Below, in pieces: positions 31,779 to 40,341 of a stretch of DNA of 43,912 nucleotides (positions are counted from its first letter, which is position 1; the number at the start of each line of letters is the position of its first letter). Origin of the DNA: Bacillus pumilus (GTDB lineage Bacteria; Bacillota; Bacilli; Bacillales; Bacillaceae); NCBI RefSeq assembly GCF_002744245.1, contig NZ_NKHG01000014.1, positions 1-43,912 of the forward strand, given 5' to 3'. The notes beneath the pieces are model-generated. The model saw only the letters and a list, made by a program, of their open reading frames with translations. It did no database searches and was not told the DNA's origin. A program made the translations under genes and the position numbers.

Positions 31779-32108
31779 ATGAATATGTCTGTAAAAGAGC
31801 ATCAAATAGATCATAAGACAAAAATTAGTGTCAGCGGGGAAATCGATGTGTACTCAGCTCCTGAGCTAAGAGAAACGCTTATGCCTAAAGCAGAGCAAGG
31901 GGAGCATCTTGAAATCTGTTTGAAGGATGTTTCTTATATGGATAGTACAGGATTAGGTGTATTTGTTGGGCTTTTCAAAGCGGCTCAAAAAGCAGGTGGA
32001 ACATTAAAGCTTGAGAACTTGTCAGAGCGTCTGATAAGGTTGTTTGAAATTACTGGATTAAAGGACATCATTGACATTTCTGCAAAGTCAGAGGGTGGGG
32101 TACAATGA
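31779..32108 (+). CDS. rsbV: Anti-anti-sigma factor RsbV
   Basis: Unphosphorylated RsbV binds RsbW and frees sigma-B. The 109-residue STAS protein has the phospho-acceptor Ser56 in M-D-S-T-G-L-G. GAGGTG lies about 8 nt before the ATG. It overlaps rsbW by 4 nt. Confidence 0.96.
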   Translation: MNMSVKEHQIDHKTKISVSGEIDVYSAPELRETLMPKAEQGEHLEICLKDVSYMDSTGLGVFVGLFKAAQKAGGTLKLENLSERLIRLFEITGLKDIIDISAKSEGGVQ

Positions 32109-32593
32109 ACGAATCAGTAGATCTAATCGAGATGAAAATACCGGCGAAACCAGAATACGTAGGCATCATTCGTCTAACCCTTTCAGGTGTAGCAAGCCGA
32201 ATGGGTTATGTCTATGAAGAGATTGAGGACTTAAAAATTGCCGTCAGTGAGGCCTGTACAAATGCAGTTCAGCATGCCTACAAAGATGAAAATGGCGAAG
32301 ATGGAGAGGTAGCCGTTCGCTTTCTTGTCTATGAGGATCGTCTAGAAATCGTTGTCGCTGATAAAGGCGGTAGCTTTGACTTTAAACAAAAGCAGGAAGA
32401 CTTAGGGCCGTATACATCTGCTCATACGGTGGATCAATTGGCAGAAGGAGGTCTTGGTTTATATTTAATGCAAACATTAATGGATGAAGTCGAGGTGCAA
32501 GCAAACTCCGGAGTTACCGTGGCGATGACAAAGTTTTTAAACAGGGAGCGAGTTGACCATGACACAACCATCCAAAACTATGAAACTAACTAA
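32105..32593 (+). CDS. rsbW: Anti-sigma factor/serine kinase RsbW
   Basis: RsbW binds sigma-B in unstressed cells and phosphorylates RsbV. The 162-residue GHKL protein has [10 protein letters not shown] (N box), D-K-G-G-S-F-D (G1) and E-G-G-L-G-L-Y-L-M (G2). Its end overlaps the sigB start by 35 nt, keeping the anti-sigma and sigma factor translationally linked. Confidence 0.96.
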   Translation: MNESVDLIEMKIPAKPEYVGIIRLTLSGVASRMGYVYEEIEDLKIAVSEACTNAVQHAYKDENGEDGEVAVRFLVYEDRLEIVVADKGGSFDFKQKQEDLGPYTSAHTVDQLAEGGLGLYLMQTLMDEVEVQANSGVTVAMTKFLNRERVDHDTTIQNYETN

Positions 32594-33347
32594 AGATGAA
32601 GTGGATCGCCTCATCCAAAGCTATCAAACCAATCAAGATGAGCAGGCGCAGCTTACACTTGTCGAATGCTATACAAACCTCGTTGATATGCTGGCAAAGA
32701 AATATTCCAAAGGAAAAAGCTTTCATGAGGACCTTAGACAAGTTGGGATGATTGGTTTACTCGGCGCAATTAAGCGATACGACCCGCTTGTCGGTAAATC
32801 ATTTGAAGCCTTTGCGATTCCAACCATTATCGGGGAAATCAAACGTTTTTTACGTGACAAGACATGGAGTGTCCATGTACCAAGGCGGATTAAAGAGCTT
32901 GGACCTAGAATCAAAATGGCAGTCGATCATCTGACAACAGAAACACAAAAGTCACCTAAAGTACAAGAAATTGCAGAATATCTAGATGTGACAGAGGAAG
33001 AAGTTCTTGAAACAATGGAGATGGGCAAAAGCTATCAAGCGCTGTCTGTTGACCAAGGCGTAGAGGCTGATTCTGAAGGAAGCACTGTCACCATTTTAGA
33101 CGTCGTCGGCTCACAGGAAGAAGGCTACGAACGCGTGAACCAAAAAATGATGCTTGAGAGTGTGCTTCATGTTCTGACTGATAGAGAAAAAGAGATTATC
33201 AACCTCACTTATCTGCAAAATAAAAGTCAGAAAGAAACGGGCGATTTACTCGGCATATCCCAAATGCATGTATCAAGACTGCAGCGGAAGGCAGTTAAAA
33301 AGCTACGAGATGCATTATCAGAAGATGCGTCTATGGAGCTAGGGTAA
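32559..33347 (+). CDS. sigB: General stress sigma factor sigma-B
   Basis: SigB directs RNA polymerase to general-stress promoters such as those seen before rsbV and ydaS. The 262-residue protein has region 2 (D-L-R-Q-V-G-M-I-G-L-L-G-A-I-K-R-Y-D with F-E-A-F-A-I-P-T) and region 4 HTH (Q-K-E-T-G-D-L-L-G-I-S-Q-M-H-V-S-R-L). The ATG at 32559 lies within rsbW and has GGGAG about 10 nt upstream; the length is the same as in B. subtilis. Confidence 0.97.
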   Translation: MTQPSKTMKLTKDEVDRLIQSYQTNQDEQAQLTLVECYTNLVDMLAKKYSKGKSFHEDLRQVGMIGLLGAIKRYDPLVGKSFEAFAIPTIIGEIKRFLRDKTWSVHVPRRIKELGPRIKMAVDHLTTETQKSPKVQEIAEYLDVTEEEVLETMEMGKSYQALSVDQGVEADSEGSTVTILDVVGSQEEGYERVNQKMMLESVLHVLTDREKEIINLTYLQNKSQKETGDLLGISQMHVSRLQRKAVKKLRDALSEDASMELG

Positions 33348-33946
33348 TGAAGCAGATTGAACAGCATGAGCATGTGAATGCTATTATCTATCAATCGAAT
33401 AAAGAAGGGAAATCATGCTGCGGGGACAGTTTTTTTATTAAAGCAGATGATGAAGAACTAATTTGTGCTGTAGCAGACGGATTAGGCAGCGGCCAGTTCG
33501 CCAATGAATCATCTTCTTTAGTCAGCGAAATTGTCGAAGAATATGGACATGAGGATGTGACGACCCTCATCGACAGATGCAATCATGCCATGAAAAATAA
33601 ACGTGGGGCCACTGTTGCCATATTAAAGGTGAATTTTTCCCGACAGCAATTTACCTATTGTTCGGTTGGTAATATCCGATTTATCTTGAATGCCCCTTCT
33701 GGCGACTATATTTATCCACTTCCGACATCAGGATACTTATCAGGTAAACCTAGAAAATATAAAACATACACCTATTCCTACGAAAAAGGATCGACATTCA
33801 TTATGTATTCAGACGGACTGAATGTGCCAAACATGCGAATGTGTTTAAAGCATGGCCATTCAGTGGCAGACATCGCACAACAGCTTGAAACGTATACACA
33901 AGACAAGAAGGACGATCTCACCTATGTACTTGGTCAGCTCATGTGA
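33347..33946 (+). CDS. rsbX: PP2C phosphatase RsbX (negative feedback)
   Basis: RsbX dephosphorylates RsbS and RsbR to reset the stressosome. The 199-residue minimal PP2C protein shows V-A-D-G-L-G-S-G and M-Y-S-D-G-L-N metal-site motifs. Its ATG shares one base with the sigB stop codon (TAATG). The operon terminator begins inside its last codons. Confidence 0.95.
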   Translation: MKQIEQHEHVNAIIYQSNKEGKSCCGDSFFIKADDEELICAVADGLGSGQFANESSSLVSEIVEEYGHEDVTTLIDRCNHAMKNKRGATVAILKVNFSRQQFTYCSVGNIRFILNAPSGDYIYPLPTSGYLSGKPRKYKTYTYSYEKGSTFIMYSDGLNVPNMRMCLKHGHSVADIAQQLETYTQDKKDDLTYVLGQLM

Positions 33947-33964
33947 AATAGCTGACCTTTTTTC
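33932..33964 (+). terminator. sigB operon terminator
   Basis: GGTCAGCT (33932-33939, within the rsbX end) pairs with AGCTGACC (33950-33957), followed by a T run. Confidence 0.88.
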
Positions 33965-34022
33965 TGTTTTGCCGGTTTTTTTGATACACTAAAAAAGAAG
34001 ACACAGTGAGAGGATGCAAAGA

Positions 34023-36182
34023 ATGAAGACATCTGACTTTTTATTGAAACAAATTGCGACAGAATTAAAGCTTTCAACGAAACAAATTGAAAGTGTAATC
34101 CAGTTATTAGAGGATGGCAACACCGTCCCGTTTATTGCACGTTACCGGAAAGAGCAGACAGGCTCACTGGACGAGGTGCAAATTCAAACCATTTCCGAAC
34201 GCTATACATATATCCAAAATGTCACGAATCGAAAAGAAGAAGTCATTCGCTTAATCGCTGAACAAGACAAATTGACCGATGAATTAAAACGGAGGATCGA
34301 ACAGGCGCATAAACTGCAAGAGGTCGAAGATTTATATAGACCATTCAAACAAAAGCGCAAAACAAAGGCAAATGTAGCCAAAGCAAAAGGACTAGAGCCG
34401 CTAGCAGAATATTTGCTCAAGCTGCCGCAGGATGATATCCAAAAGAAAGCGGCTGCGTTTATAAGTGAAGAAAAAGAAGTGACAAGTGCAGAAGAAGCAC
34501 TTGAGGGCGCTCAGCATATCATTGCTGAACAGCTGGCAGATGATCCTGATATGCGCAAATGGATTCGCAGTGAAACCTACCAAAAGGGCAGTCTTGTGAC
34601 TTCAGGAAAAGACGTTGAAAACGATGAGAAAAACGTCTATGAAATGTATTATGACTATCAAGAACCGATCAAAAAGATTGTGCCCCATCGTGTACTTGCG
34701 GTCAACCGAGGAGAAAAAGAAGGCATCTTAAAAGCAGCGGTTGCACCACCTGCTGAAAATATTCGTTTCTACCTCGACAAACAAGTCATAAAGGGGAAGC
34801 AAACGACAGCGAGATCGTATATTGAAGCGGCAATTGATGATGCATATAAACGCCTCATTCAGCCTTCGATTGAACGTGAAATACGAAAAGAGCTAACAGA
34901 AAAAGCAGAGGAGCAAGCCATTCATATCTTCGCTGAAAACTTAAGAAAACTGCTGCTTCAGCCGCCGATGAAAGGGAAGCGTGTACTAGGAGTGGATCCT
35001 GCGTTTCGAACAGGCTGTAAGTTAGCAGTCGTTGATGATACGGGCAAAGTTCATCATATTGGCGTCATTTACCCGCATCCACCCGTACAGAAAAAGGCGG
35101 AAGCGAAACAAAAAGTAAAAGAGATCATTCAATCATCAAACATTGAAGTCATTGCGATCGGAAACGGAACAGCCTCAAGAGAGACAGAACAATTCATCGC
35201 AGTCCTCATTCAAGAGCTGGATCAACCGGTGTCCTATTTGATCGTGAATGAAGCAGGAGCAAGTGTATACTCTGCGTCTGCACTGGCGCGAGAAGAGTTT
35301 CCAGACCTGCAAGTCGAAGAACGAAGCGCCATTTCCATCGCTAGAAGATTACAAGATCCTTTAGCAGAGCTTGTGAAAATTGATCCGAAGTCTGTCGGGG
35401 TGGGCCAATACCAGCATGACGTGAGCCAAAAGCAATTAAACAGCTCGTTAACCTTCGTGGTGGAGACTGTCGTCAACCAAGTCGGTGTGAACGTCAATAC
35501 AGCCTCACAGGCGCTGCTGCAATATGTGTCAGGCCTTTCAAAAGCCGTGGCAGGAAATATCATCAAGCGCCGCGAAGAGATTGGGAGATTCACGAGCAGA
35601 AAAGAGCTCAAGGATATTCCAAGACTTGGTGCTAAGACGTATGAGCAGTGTATCGGCTTCCTGCGCATCGCAGATGGACAAGATCCACTTGATCGTACAG
35701 GCATTCACCCAGAGAGCTATAAAGAAACAAAACAGTTCTTACGCATGATCAAGATGACGCCAGAGGATCTTGGGACAGAACAATTAAAAGAGAAAATTGC
35801 TGAGGTGAAGTTAGACGAAGCAGCAGAGCAGCTTCAAATTGGTCCAATTACACTTCAGGATATCATCGATCAGCTGACAAGACCTGAGCGTGATCCGCGG
35901 GATGAAGTACCAAAACCGCTTTTAAAAACAGATGTATTGAAATTGGAGGACTTGAAGGAAGGAATGGAGCTTCAAGGAACGGTGAGGAACGTCGTGGACT
36001 TCGGCGCATTTGTTGATATTGGCGTGAAACAGGATGGACTTGTCCATATTTCTAAACTAAGCAACCGTTTTGTGAAGCATCCGCTTGACGTTGTGTCGGT
36101 CGGCGATATTGTGACTGTATGGGTGGACTCCGTGGACCAGGCAAAAGGCCGCGTTGCCCTCTCCATGCTGAAACCAGAGTAA
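34023..36182 (+). CDS. tex: Tex-like S1-domain RNA-binding protein
   Basis: Tex (YdcI) is a conserved cytoplasmic nucleic-acid-binding protein linked to transcription processes; its exact role is unresolved. The 719-residue protein has an N-terminal helical domain and a YqgF/RNase-H-like domain (G-V-D-P-A-F-R-T-G-C-K near residue 323). Helix-hairpin-helix repeats follow (about 495-560, V-N-V-N-T-A-S and L-K-D-I-P-R-L-G). A C-terminal S1 domain runs from residue 645 (G-T-V-R-N-V-V-D-F-G-A-F-V-D-I-G). ATG 34023 is preferred over 34014 because GAGAGGA would touch the earlier start; the length equals the B. subtilis protein. Confidence 0.95.
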   Translation: MKTSDFLLKQIATELKLSTKQIESVIQLLEDGNTVPFIARYRKEQTGSLDEVQIQTISERYTYIQNVTNRKEEVIRLIAEQDKLTDELKRRIEQAHKLQEVEDLYRPFKQKRKTKANVAKAKGLEPLAEYLLKLPQDDIQKKAAAFISEEKEVTSAEEALEGAQHIIAEQLADDPDMRKWIRSETYQKGSLVTSGKDVENDEKNVYEMYYDYQEPIKKIVPHRVLAVNRGEKEGILKAAVAPPAENIRFYLDKQVIKGKQTTARSYIEAAIDDAYKRLIQPSIEREIRKELTEKAEEQAIHIFAENLRKLLLQPPMKGKRVLGVDPAFRTGCKLAVVDDTGKVHHIGVIYPHPPVQKKAEAKQKVKEIIQSSNIEVIAIGNGTASRETEQFIAVLIQELDQPVSYLIVNEAGASVYSASALAREEFPDLQVEERSAISIARRLQDPLAELVKIDPKSVGVGQYQHDVSQKQLNSSLTFVVETVVNQVGVNVNTASQALLQYVSGLSKAVAGNIIKRREEIGRFTSRKELKDIPRLGAKTYEQCIGFLRIADGQDPLDRTGIHPESYKETKQFLRMIKMTPEDLGTEQLKEKIAEVKLDEAAEQLQIGPITLQDIIDQLTRPERDPRDEVPKPLLKTDVLKLEDLKEGMELQGTVRNVVDFGAFVDIGVKQDGLVHISKLSNRFVKHPLDVVSVGDIVTVWVDSVDQAKGRVALSMLKPE

Positions 36183-36218
36183 ACAAAAAACGAGGCGCAC
36201 CTAGGATGGGGTGTGCCT
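36183..36218. terminator. Terminator between tex and cmpA
   Basis: AGGCGCACC (36193-36201) pairs with GGTGTGCCT (36210-36218) with one mismatch-type G-T pair. On the minus strand it is followed by a T run, so it mainly ends cmpA. It also sits just after the tex stop. Confidence 0.78.
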
Positions 36219-36335
36219 TGATGTGACTGAATGTTTTTTTCTATAGAAGTACCAGCATTGATTCAGCAATTTGATTTGGTAATGATTTTTTTCATAAAAT
36301 GCCTTCTGCATCTGATTTTTCAGCCAGTTGGGCAT
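36201..36335 (-). CDS. cmpA: Cortex morphogenetic protein CmpA (44 aa)
   Basis: This tiny gene on the minus strand encodes M-P-N-W-L-K-N-Q-M-Q-K-A-F-Y-E-K, followed by Y-Q-I-K-L-L-N-Q-C-W-Y-F-Y-R-K-K-H. This is almost the whole of B. subtilis CmpA, with a C-terminus about 7 residues longer. AAAGGAGG lies 8 nt before the ATG. In B. subtilis CmpA is made in the mother cell under sigma-E and delays cortex assembly by targeting SpoIVA through ClpXP. The location between tex (ydcI) and ydcK is the same. A CATACATT box upstream fits a sigma-E -10 element. Confidence 0.93.
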   Translation of the reverse strand: MPNWLKNQMQKAFYEKNHYQIKLLNQCWYFYRKKHSVTSRHTPS

Positions 36336-36375
36336 CGCCCATTCCTCCTTTGATCAAAACAGTGGATGTACCTTC

Positions 36376-36383
36376 AATGTATG
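36376..36383 (-). promoter_or_regulatory. Possible sigma-E -10 box of cmpA
   Basis: CATACATT on the minus strand matches the sigma-E -10 consensus (CATACAAT) with one change, about 40 nt before the cmpA start. No convincing -35 is seen. Confidence 0.4.
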
Positions 36384-36434
36384 CAAAGGGGAAATTGTCC
36401 CGTTCGATGTTTTTACAGAAAGGAACGATCTAGA

Positions 36435-36908
36435 TTGAACGAGCGAGAGTTACAACAGTTAACAGAGCATATTTCTCAGCAGTTCTTCGGTAAGGAATTT
36501 CGCCACAAGGCTGTTTTTAATGACCGTTTAAAAACGACAGGTGGGAGATATTTACTTGGTACACATGACATTGAGCTGAATCGCCGGTATTTAGAGGAGC
36601 ATGGAAGAGATGAATTGATCGGTATCATTAAGCATGAGCTGTGTCATTATCACCTGCATATTGAAGGGAAGGGCTATCAGCATCGTAATCGTGAGTTTAA
36701 AGAGTTATTGCAACAGGTAGGAGCCCCGCACTTTTGTACACCGTTAAGAGCCTTACAAAAAAAGCGACGTGTGCAGAAACGCCATGACTACGTTTGTACA
36801 GGATGCGGCCAGCATTTTATAAGGAAAAGACGGTTTGATACCTCTCGCTATGTGTGCGGCGTCTGCAAAGGGAAATTGAAGTGGCGCCGTACGATCGATT
36901 CAGTGTGA
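36435..36908 (+). CDS. ydcK: SprT-like zinc metalloprotein YdcK
   Basis: This 157-residue SprT-family protein has a predicted zinc-metallopeptidase core H-E-L-C-H (about residues 65-69, within [10 protein letters not shown]). A C-terminal zinc ribbon follows, with C-T-G-C-G and V-C-G-V-C-K-G pairs. Eukaryotic relatives repair DNA-protein crosslinks; bacterial function is undefined. The TTG at 36435 has AAAGGAA about 10 nt upstream and gives the usual L-N-E-R-E-L-Q-Q-L start. The extra N-terminal codons from 36366 (four Cys) are antisense to the cmpA control region and unlikely to be translated. Confidence 0.9.
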   Translation: MNERELQQLTEHISQQFFGKEFRHKAVFNDRLKTTGGRYLLGTHDIELNRRYLEEHGRDELIGIIKHELCHYHLHIEGKGYQHRNREFKELLQQVGAPHFCTPLRALQKKRRVQKRHDYVCTGCGQHFIRKRRFDTSRYVCGVCKGKLKWRRTIDSV

Positions 36909-36909
36909 T

Positions 36910-36938
36910 AAGCATTCCTCTATGGGGATGCTTTTTTT
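36910..36938 (+). terminator. ydcK terminator
   Basis: AAGCATTCC (36910-36918) pairs with GGGATGCTT (36924-36932) with one T-G pair, followed by a T run. Confidence 0.85.
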
Positions 36939-36992
36939 ATGTTCTATTAAATGAAACATCGTCATTTATGTAGGAGAGGAAGTAGACATATT

Positions 36993-37032
36993 GAGACAAA
37001 GAGAGACACAAGTCTCATTTTGTCTCTTTTTT
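36993..37032 (+). promoter_or_regulatory. Nested GAGAC/GTCTC dyad upstream of acoA (AcoR site or terminator)
   Basis: GAGACAAA and TTTTGTCTC form an outer stem, and GAGAC-ACAA-GTCTC an inner stem, followed by six T residues. No gene ends here, since ydcK already has its own terminator. The dyad lies 60-90 bp upstream of the sigma-54 promoter, the usual place for an enhancer-type activator site. Either role is possible. Confidence 0.5.
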
Positions 37033-37034
37033 AA

Positions 37035-37048
37035 ACGATTTGAATCGT
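37035..37048 (+). promoter_or_regulatory. Inverted repeat ACGATT-TG-AATCGT before acoA
   Basis: This is a perfect 6-bp inverted repeat centred about 40 bp upstream of the -24 box. It is a second candidate AcoR binding site; assignment is positional only. Confidence 0.4.
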
Positions 37049-37078
37049 CTAAAGCCTAAGTTTCAATATGTCATGATG

Positions 37079-37095
37079 TTGGCACGTTTTTTGCT
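37079..37095 (+). promoter_or_regulatory. Sigma-54 (SigL) promoter of acoABCL
   Basis: TTGGCACGTTTTTTGCT matches the -24/-12 consensus YTGGCACGNNNNTTGCW at every position. It requires an enhancer-binding activator, which acoR at the end of the cluster supplies. Confidence 0.95.
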
Positions 37096-37139
37096 TGTAT
37101 ATAAGTGCAAGCGAAAAAAGGTATAGGAGGTTTTACAAC

Positions 37140-38117
37140 ATGGAAGTTGCATTGACAAAAGAAAAAGCCGTATGGATGTATCAAAAAATGCAGGAGATCC
37201 GCCAATTTGAAGATCAAGTACACACGCTTTTTACAAAAGGAATCTTGCCAGGATTTGTCCACCTTTATGCTGGTGAAGAAGCTGTCGCTGTAGGAGTTTG
37301 CGCCCATCTGAATGAAAAAGACAGCATCACAAGTACACACCGTGGCCATGGGCATTGTATAGCTAAAGGCTGTGATCTAAAAGGAATGATGGCAGAAATT
37401 TATGGGAAAGCCACAGGTCTCTGTAAAGGAAAAGGAGGATCAATGCACATCGCAGATTTTGATAAAGGAATGCTCGGTGCCAATGGAATTGTTGGAGGTG
37501 GCTTTCCCCTTGCGTGTGGAGCAGCCCTAACGGCCAAATATAAAAAGATGAAAAATGTAAACGTTTGCTTTTTTGGGGATGGTGCAAACAATCAAGGGAC
37601 ATTTCACGAAGGAATCAATCTCGCGGCCATCTGGAAACTGCCTGTCATTTTCATCGCAGAAAACAATGGCTATGGGGAAGCGACACCGTTTTCCTATGCT
37701 TCAAGCTGCGCTTCCATCGTGGATCGAGCCGCCAGTTATGACATTCCGGGTATTCAAGTAGATGGGAAAGATGTGACAGCAGTTTATCAAGCCGCAGAAC
37801 AAGCGATAGAACGAGCAAAAAATGGAGAAGGTCCGACATTGATTGAATGCATGACATATCGGAATTATGGCCATTTTGAAGGAGATGCCCAGCGTTACAA
37901 AACAAATCAGGAAAGAAGCGAACACCAAGAAGAGAAAGATGCCATCGCTCTTTTTAAAAATGAATTGATCAAGAAGCAGCTGCTTACGAATAGAGAGATA
38001 TCAAATATTGAAGCGGCTGTAGCGGAAGCGATAGATGAAGCCGTTAGATTCAGTGAAGAAAGTGAGTATCCAGATCATACTGAATTATTGACCGACGTGT
38101 ATGTTTCGTATCAATAA
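37140..38117 (+). CDS. acoA: Acetoin dehydrogenase E1 component, alpha subunit
   Basis: With AcoB this forms the thiamine-diphosphate-dependent E1 that splits acetoin to acetaldehyde and an acetyl group. The 325-residue protein has the ThDP/Mg motif starting G-D-G-A-N-N-Q-G near residue 146 and the P-loop-like G-H-G-H-C-I-A-K-G near 65. The ATG at 37140 follows AGGAGG with 8-9-nt spacing; a frame from 37095 begins within the sigma-54 -12 box and is rejected. First gene of acoABCL. Confidence 0.96.
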   Translation: MEVALTKEKAVWMYQKMQEIRQFEDQVHTLFTKGILPGFVHLYAGEEAVAVGVCAHLNEKDSITSTHRGHGHCIAKGCDLKGMMAEIYGKATGLCKGKGGSMHIADFDKGMLGANGIVGGGFPLACGAALTAKYKKMKNVNVCFFGDGANNQGTFHEGINLAAIWKLPVIFIAENNGYGEATPFSYASSCASIVDRAASYDIPGIQVDGKDVTAVYQAAEQAIERAKNGEGPTLIECMTYRNYGHFEGDAQRYKTNQERSEHQEEKDAIALFKNELIKKQLLTNREISNIEAAVAEAIDEAVRFSEESEYPDHTELLTDVYVSYQ

Positions 38118-38137
38118 ATCAGAAAGGGGAAAGGAAA

Positions 38138-39175
38138 ATGACAAGAGAAATCAGCATGTCTAGTGCATTGAATGAAGCGATTAAACTTGCAATGAGAAGA
38201 GACGAGTATGTCATTTTAATGGGGGAAGATGTTGCAGGAGGCGCTAATGTAGATCACTTACAGGATGATGAAGCATGGGGCGGTGTTCTTGGTGTCACAA
38301 AAGGAATCGTTCACGAGTTTGGACGTGAGCGCGTCCTTGACACGCCGATTAGTGAAGCTGGCTATGTCGGTGCCGCCATGGCTGCTGCTTCAACAGGGCT
38401 AAGACCAATTGCCGAACTCATGTTTAATGATTTTATCGGTACTTGTCTGGACCAAGTGCTGAATCAAGGAGCGAAATTTCGATACATGTTTGGCGGGAAA
38501 GCGGAGGTGCCCATCACAATTAGAACAACACACGGGGCGGGTTTTAGAGCAGCCGCCCAGCATTCACAAAGCTTGTATGCGCTATTTACAAGCATCCCTG
38601 GATTGAAAGTGGTTGTGCCTTCCTCACCATACGACGCCAAAGGACTTCTGCTGGCAGCAATTGAGGATCAGGACCCTGTCATCTTTTTTGAAGACAAAAC
38701 GCTGTACAATATCACAGGAGATGTTCCAGAGAAATATTACACACTGCCGCTTGGCAAAGCAGATGTGAAGAGAGAAGGCTCAGATGTCACCATCTTCGCA
38801 GTAGGCAAACAAGTTCATACAGCACTTGAAGCGGCAGAGCAATTAGCTGCTCAAGGAATTGAAGCTGAGGTCATTGATCCAAGAAGCTTGTCGCCACTCG
38901 ATGAAGAGGCCATTCTGACTTCGGTAGAAAAAACAAATCGGCTTGTCATTGTGGATGAAGCTAATCCTAGATGCGGAATTGCCGCAGATATCGCTTCTTT
39001 GGTTGCTGATAAAGGATTCGATTTACTCGACGCTCCAATCAAAAAAGTGACGGCTCCTCATACACCGGTTCCGTTTTCACCACCTCTTGAAGATATCTAT
39101 TTGCCGACACCTGATAAGGTTGTGAATACCGTATTAGAAATGATTGGCCAGAGTCATGACAAGATATTGAACTAA
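38138..39175 (+). CDS. acoB: Acetoin dehydrogenase E1 component, beta subunit
   Basis: The 345-residue transketolase-like beta subunit completes the E1 active site. Typical segments are L-M-G-E-D-V-A near residue 28, D-T-P-I-S-E-A-G-Y-V-G-A near 67, and P-S-S-P-Y-D-A-K-G-L-L near 166, with a C-terminal domain carrying V-I-D-P-R-S-L-S-P-L-D. Twenty nucleotides separate it from acoA, with an AAAGGGGAAAGG site between. Confidence 0.96.
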   Translation: MTREISMSSALNEAIKLAMRRDEYVILMGEDVAGGANVDHLQDDEAWGGVLGVTKGIVHEFGRERVLDTPISEAGYVGAAMAAASTGLRPIAELMFNDFIGTCLDQVLNQGAKFRYMFGGKAEVPITIRTTHGAGFRAAAQHSQSLYALFTSIPGLKVVVPSSPYDAKGLLLAAIEDQDPVIFFEDKTLYNITGDVPEKYYTLPLGKADVKREGSDVTIFAVGKQVHTALEAAEQLAAQGIEAEVIDPRSLSPLDEEAILTSVEKTNRLVIVDEANPRCGIAADIASLVADKGFDLLDAPIKKVTAPHTPVPFSPPLEDIYLPTPDKVVNTVLEMIGQSHDKILN

Positions 39176-39192
39176 AGAAAGGAGAGAGGGAG

Positions 39193-40323
39193 ATGGCTAT
39201 CGAGGTTGTGATGCCGAAATTGGGAATGTCGATGAAAGAAGGCACGGTATCTGTCTGGAATAAGGAAGTCGGAGAGACCGTAAATAAAGGGGAAAGCATT
39301 GCAAGCATTAACTCTGAAAAAATTGAGATGGAGATCGAATCACCTGCTGAAGGAACCGTATTGGATATAAAAGTATCTGAGGGAGAAGGTGTACCGCCTG
39401 GCACGGTCATCTGCTATATCGGTGAAGGAAATGAACAGGTTGAGGAAAAGAAAGAAAGAGAATTGCAGCCAAATCCAAAGAAAGAGAGAAAGAAAATCTC
39501 CCCAGTTGCTCGTAAAATCGCTCATAGCGCAAATCTAGACATTGATACACTGGTGGGAACAGGACCAGGAGGGAGAATCACGAAAGCGGATGTGCTTCAC
39601 GCACTTCCTGATCAGAAAGAGAAAGAACTAAATGAGACAGAACATCCACCTGTTAACATGATGCGGAAAACAATTGCCTCACGGATGATGGAAAGCCTGC
39701 AAACAAGTGCACAATTAACAATAACGATGAAAGCGGATGTGACAAAACTTATAAAATTACAACATCAGTTGAATGTAACAGCCATAGCACGTCACGATAC
39801 AAAATTGACTATGACCGATTTTGTAGCCAAAGCAGCGATTCTTTCATTACTAGCACATCCTGTGATGAATAGTCGATATCAAAATGGAAGAGTGGAAACT
39901 TTTGAGTATGTTCATCTTGGGATAGCAGCTGCTTTAGATAACGGCTTGGCTGTACCGGTTATTCGACATGCGGAGCGACTATCGCTCATTGAGCTAGCCA
40001 AGAACATCAAATTGTATGGCAAAAAAGCAAGTGAAGGCAAGCTTCTTCACGATGAAATCAACGGCTCTACCTTTACGATCACAAACCTTGGAGCCTACGG
40101 TGTAGAGTATTTCACTCCAATTTTAAATCCGCCGGAAGCAGGTATCCTTGGCGTCGGAACAATGTATGAAACCCCTGTTTATCAAGATGATGAATTGTGC
40201 AAAGGTACCATCCTTCCACTCAGTCTGACGTTTGACCACCGTGCACTGGACGGTGCACCAGCATCCGCATTTTTATCAACTGTCAAAGCATATTTAGAAA
40301 AACCAGTATCCATTCTTTTATAG
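39193..40323 (+). CDS. acoC: Acetoin dehydrogenase E2, dihydrolipoamide acetyltransferase
   Basis: E2 transfers the acetyl group to CoA. The 376-residue protein has one lipoyl domain (lipoyl-lysine Lys43 in S-E-K-I-E-M), an E1/E3-binding domain (about 98-138, S-P-V-A-R-K-I-A ... G-P-G-G-R-I-T-K-A-D-V), and a catalytic CAT domain ending in F-D-H-R-A-L-D-G near residue 347. AAAGGAGAGAGGG lies upstream. The single lipoyl domain is normal for acoC. Confidence 0.96.
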   Translation: MAIEVVMPKLGMSMKEGTVSVWNKEVGETVNKGESIASINSEKIEMEIESPAEGTVLDIKVSEGEGVPPGTVICYIGEGNEQVEEKKERELQPNPKKERKKISPVARKIAHSANLDIDTLVGTGPGGRITKADVLHALPDQKEKELNETEHPPVNMMRKTIASRMMESLQTSAQLTITMKADVTKLIKLQHQLNVTAIARHDTKLTMTDFVAKAAILSLLAHPVMNSRYQNGRVETFEYVHLGIAAALDNGLAVPVIRHAERLSLIELAKNIKLYGKKASEGKLLHDEINGSTFTITNLGAYGVEYFTPILNPPEAGILGVGTMYETPVYQDDELCKGTILPLSLTFDHRALDGAPASAFLSTVKAYLEKPVSILL

Positions 40324-40341
40324 GAAGAAGGTGAAAATATC

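Noticed and set aside
36366..36434. N-terminal extension of YdcK with four cysteines.
   Set aside because: It lies over the cmpA control region, lacks a ribosome binding site, and the TTG at 36435 gives the normal SprT-like N-terminus.
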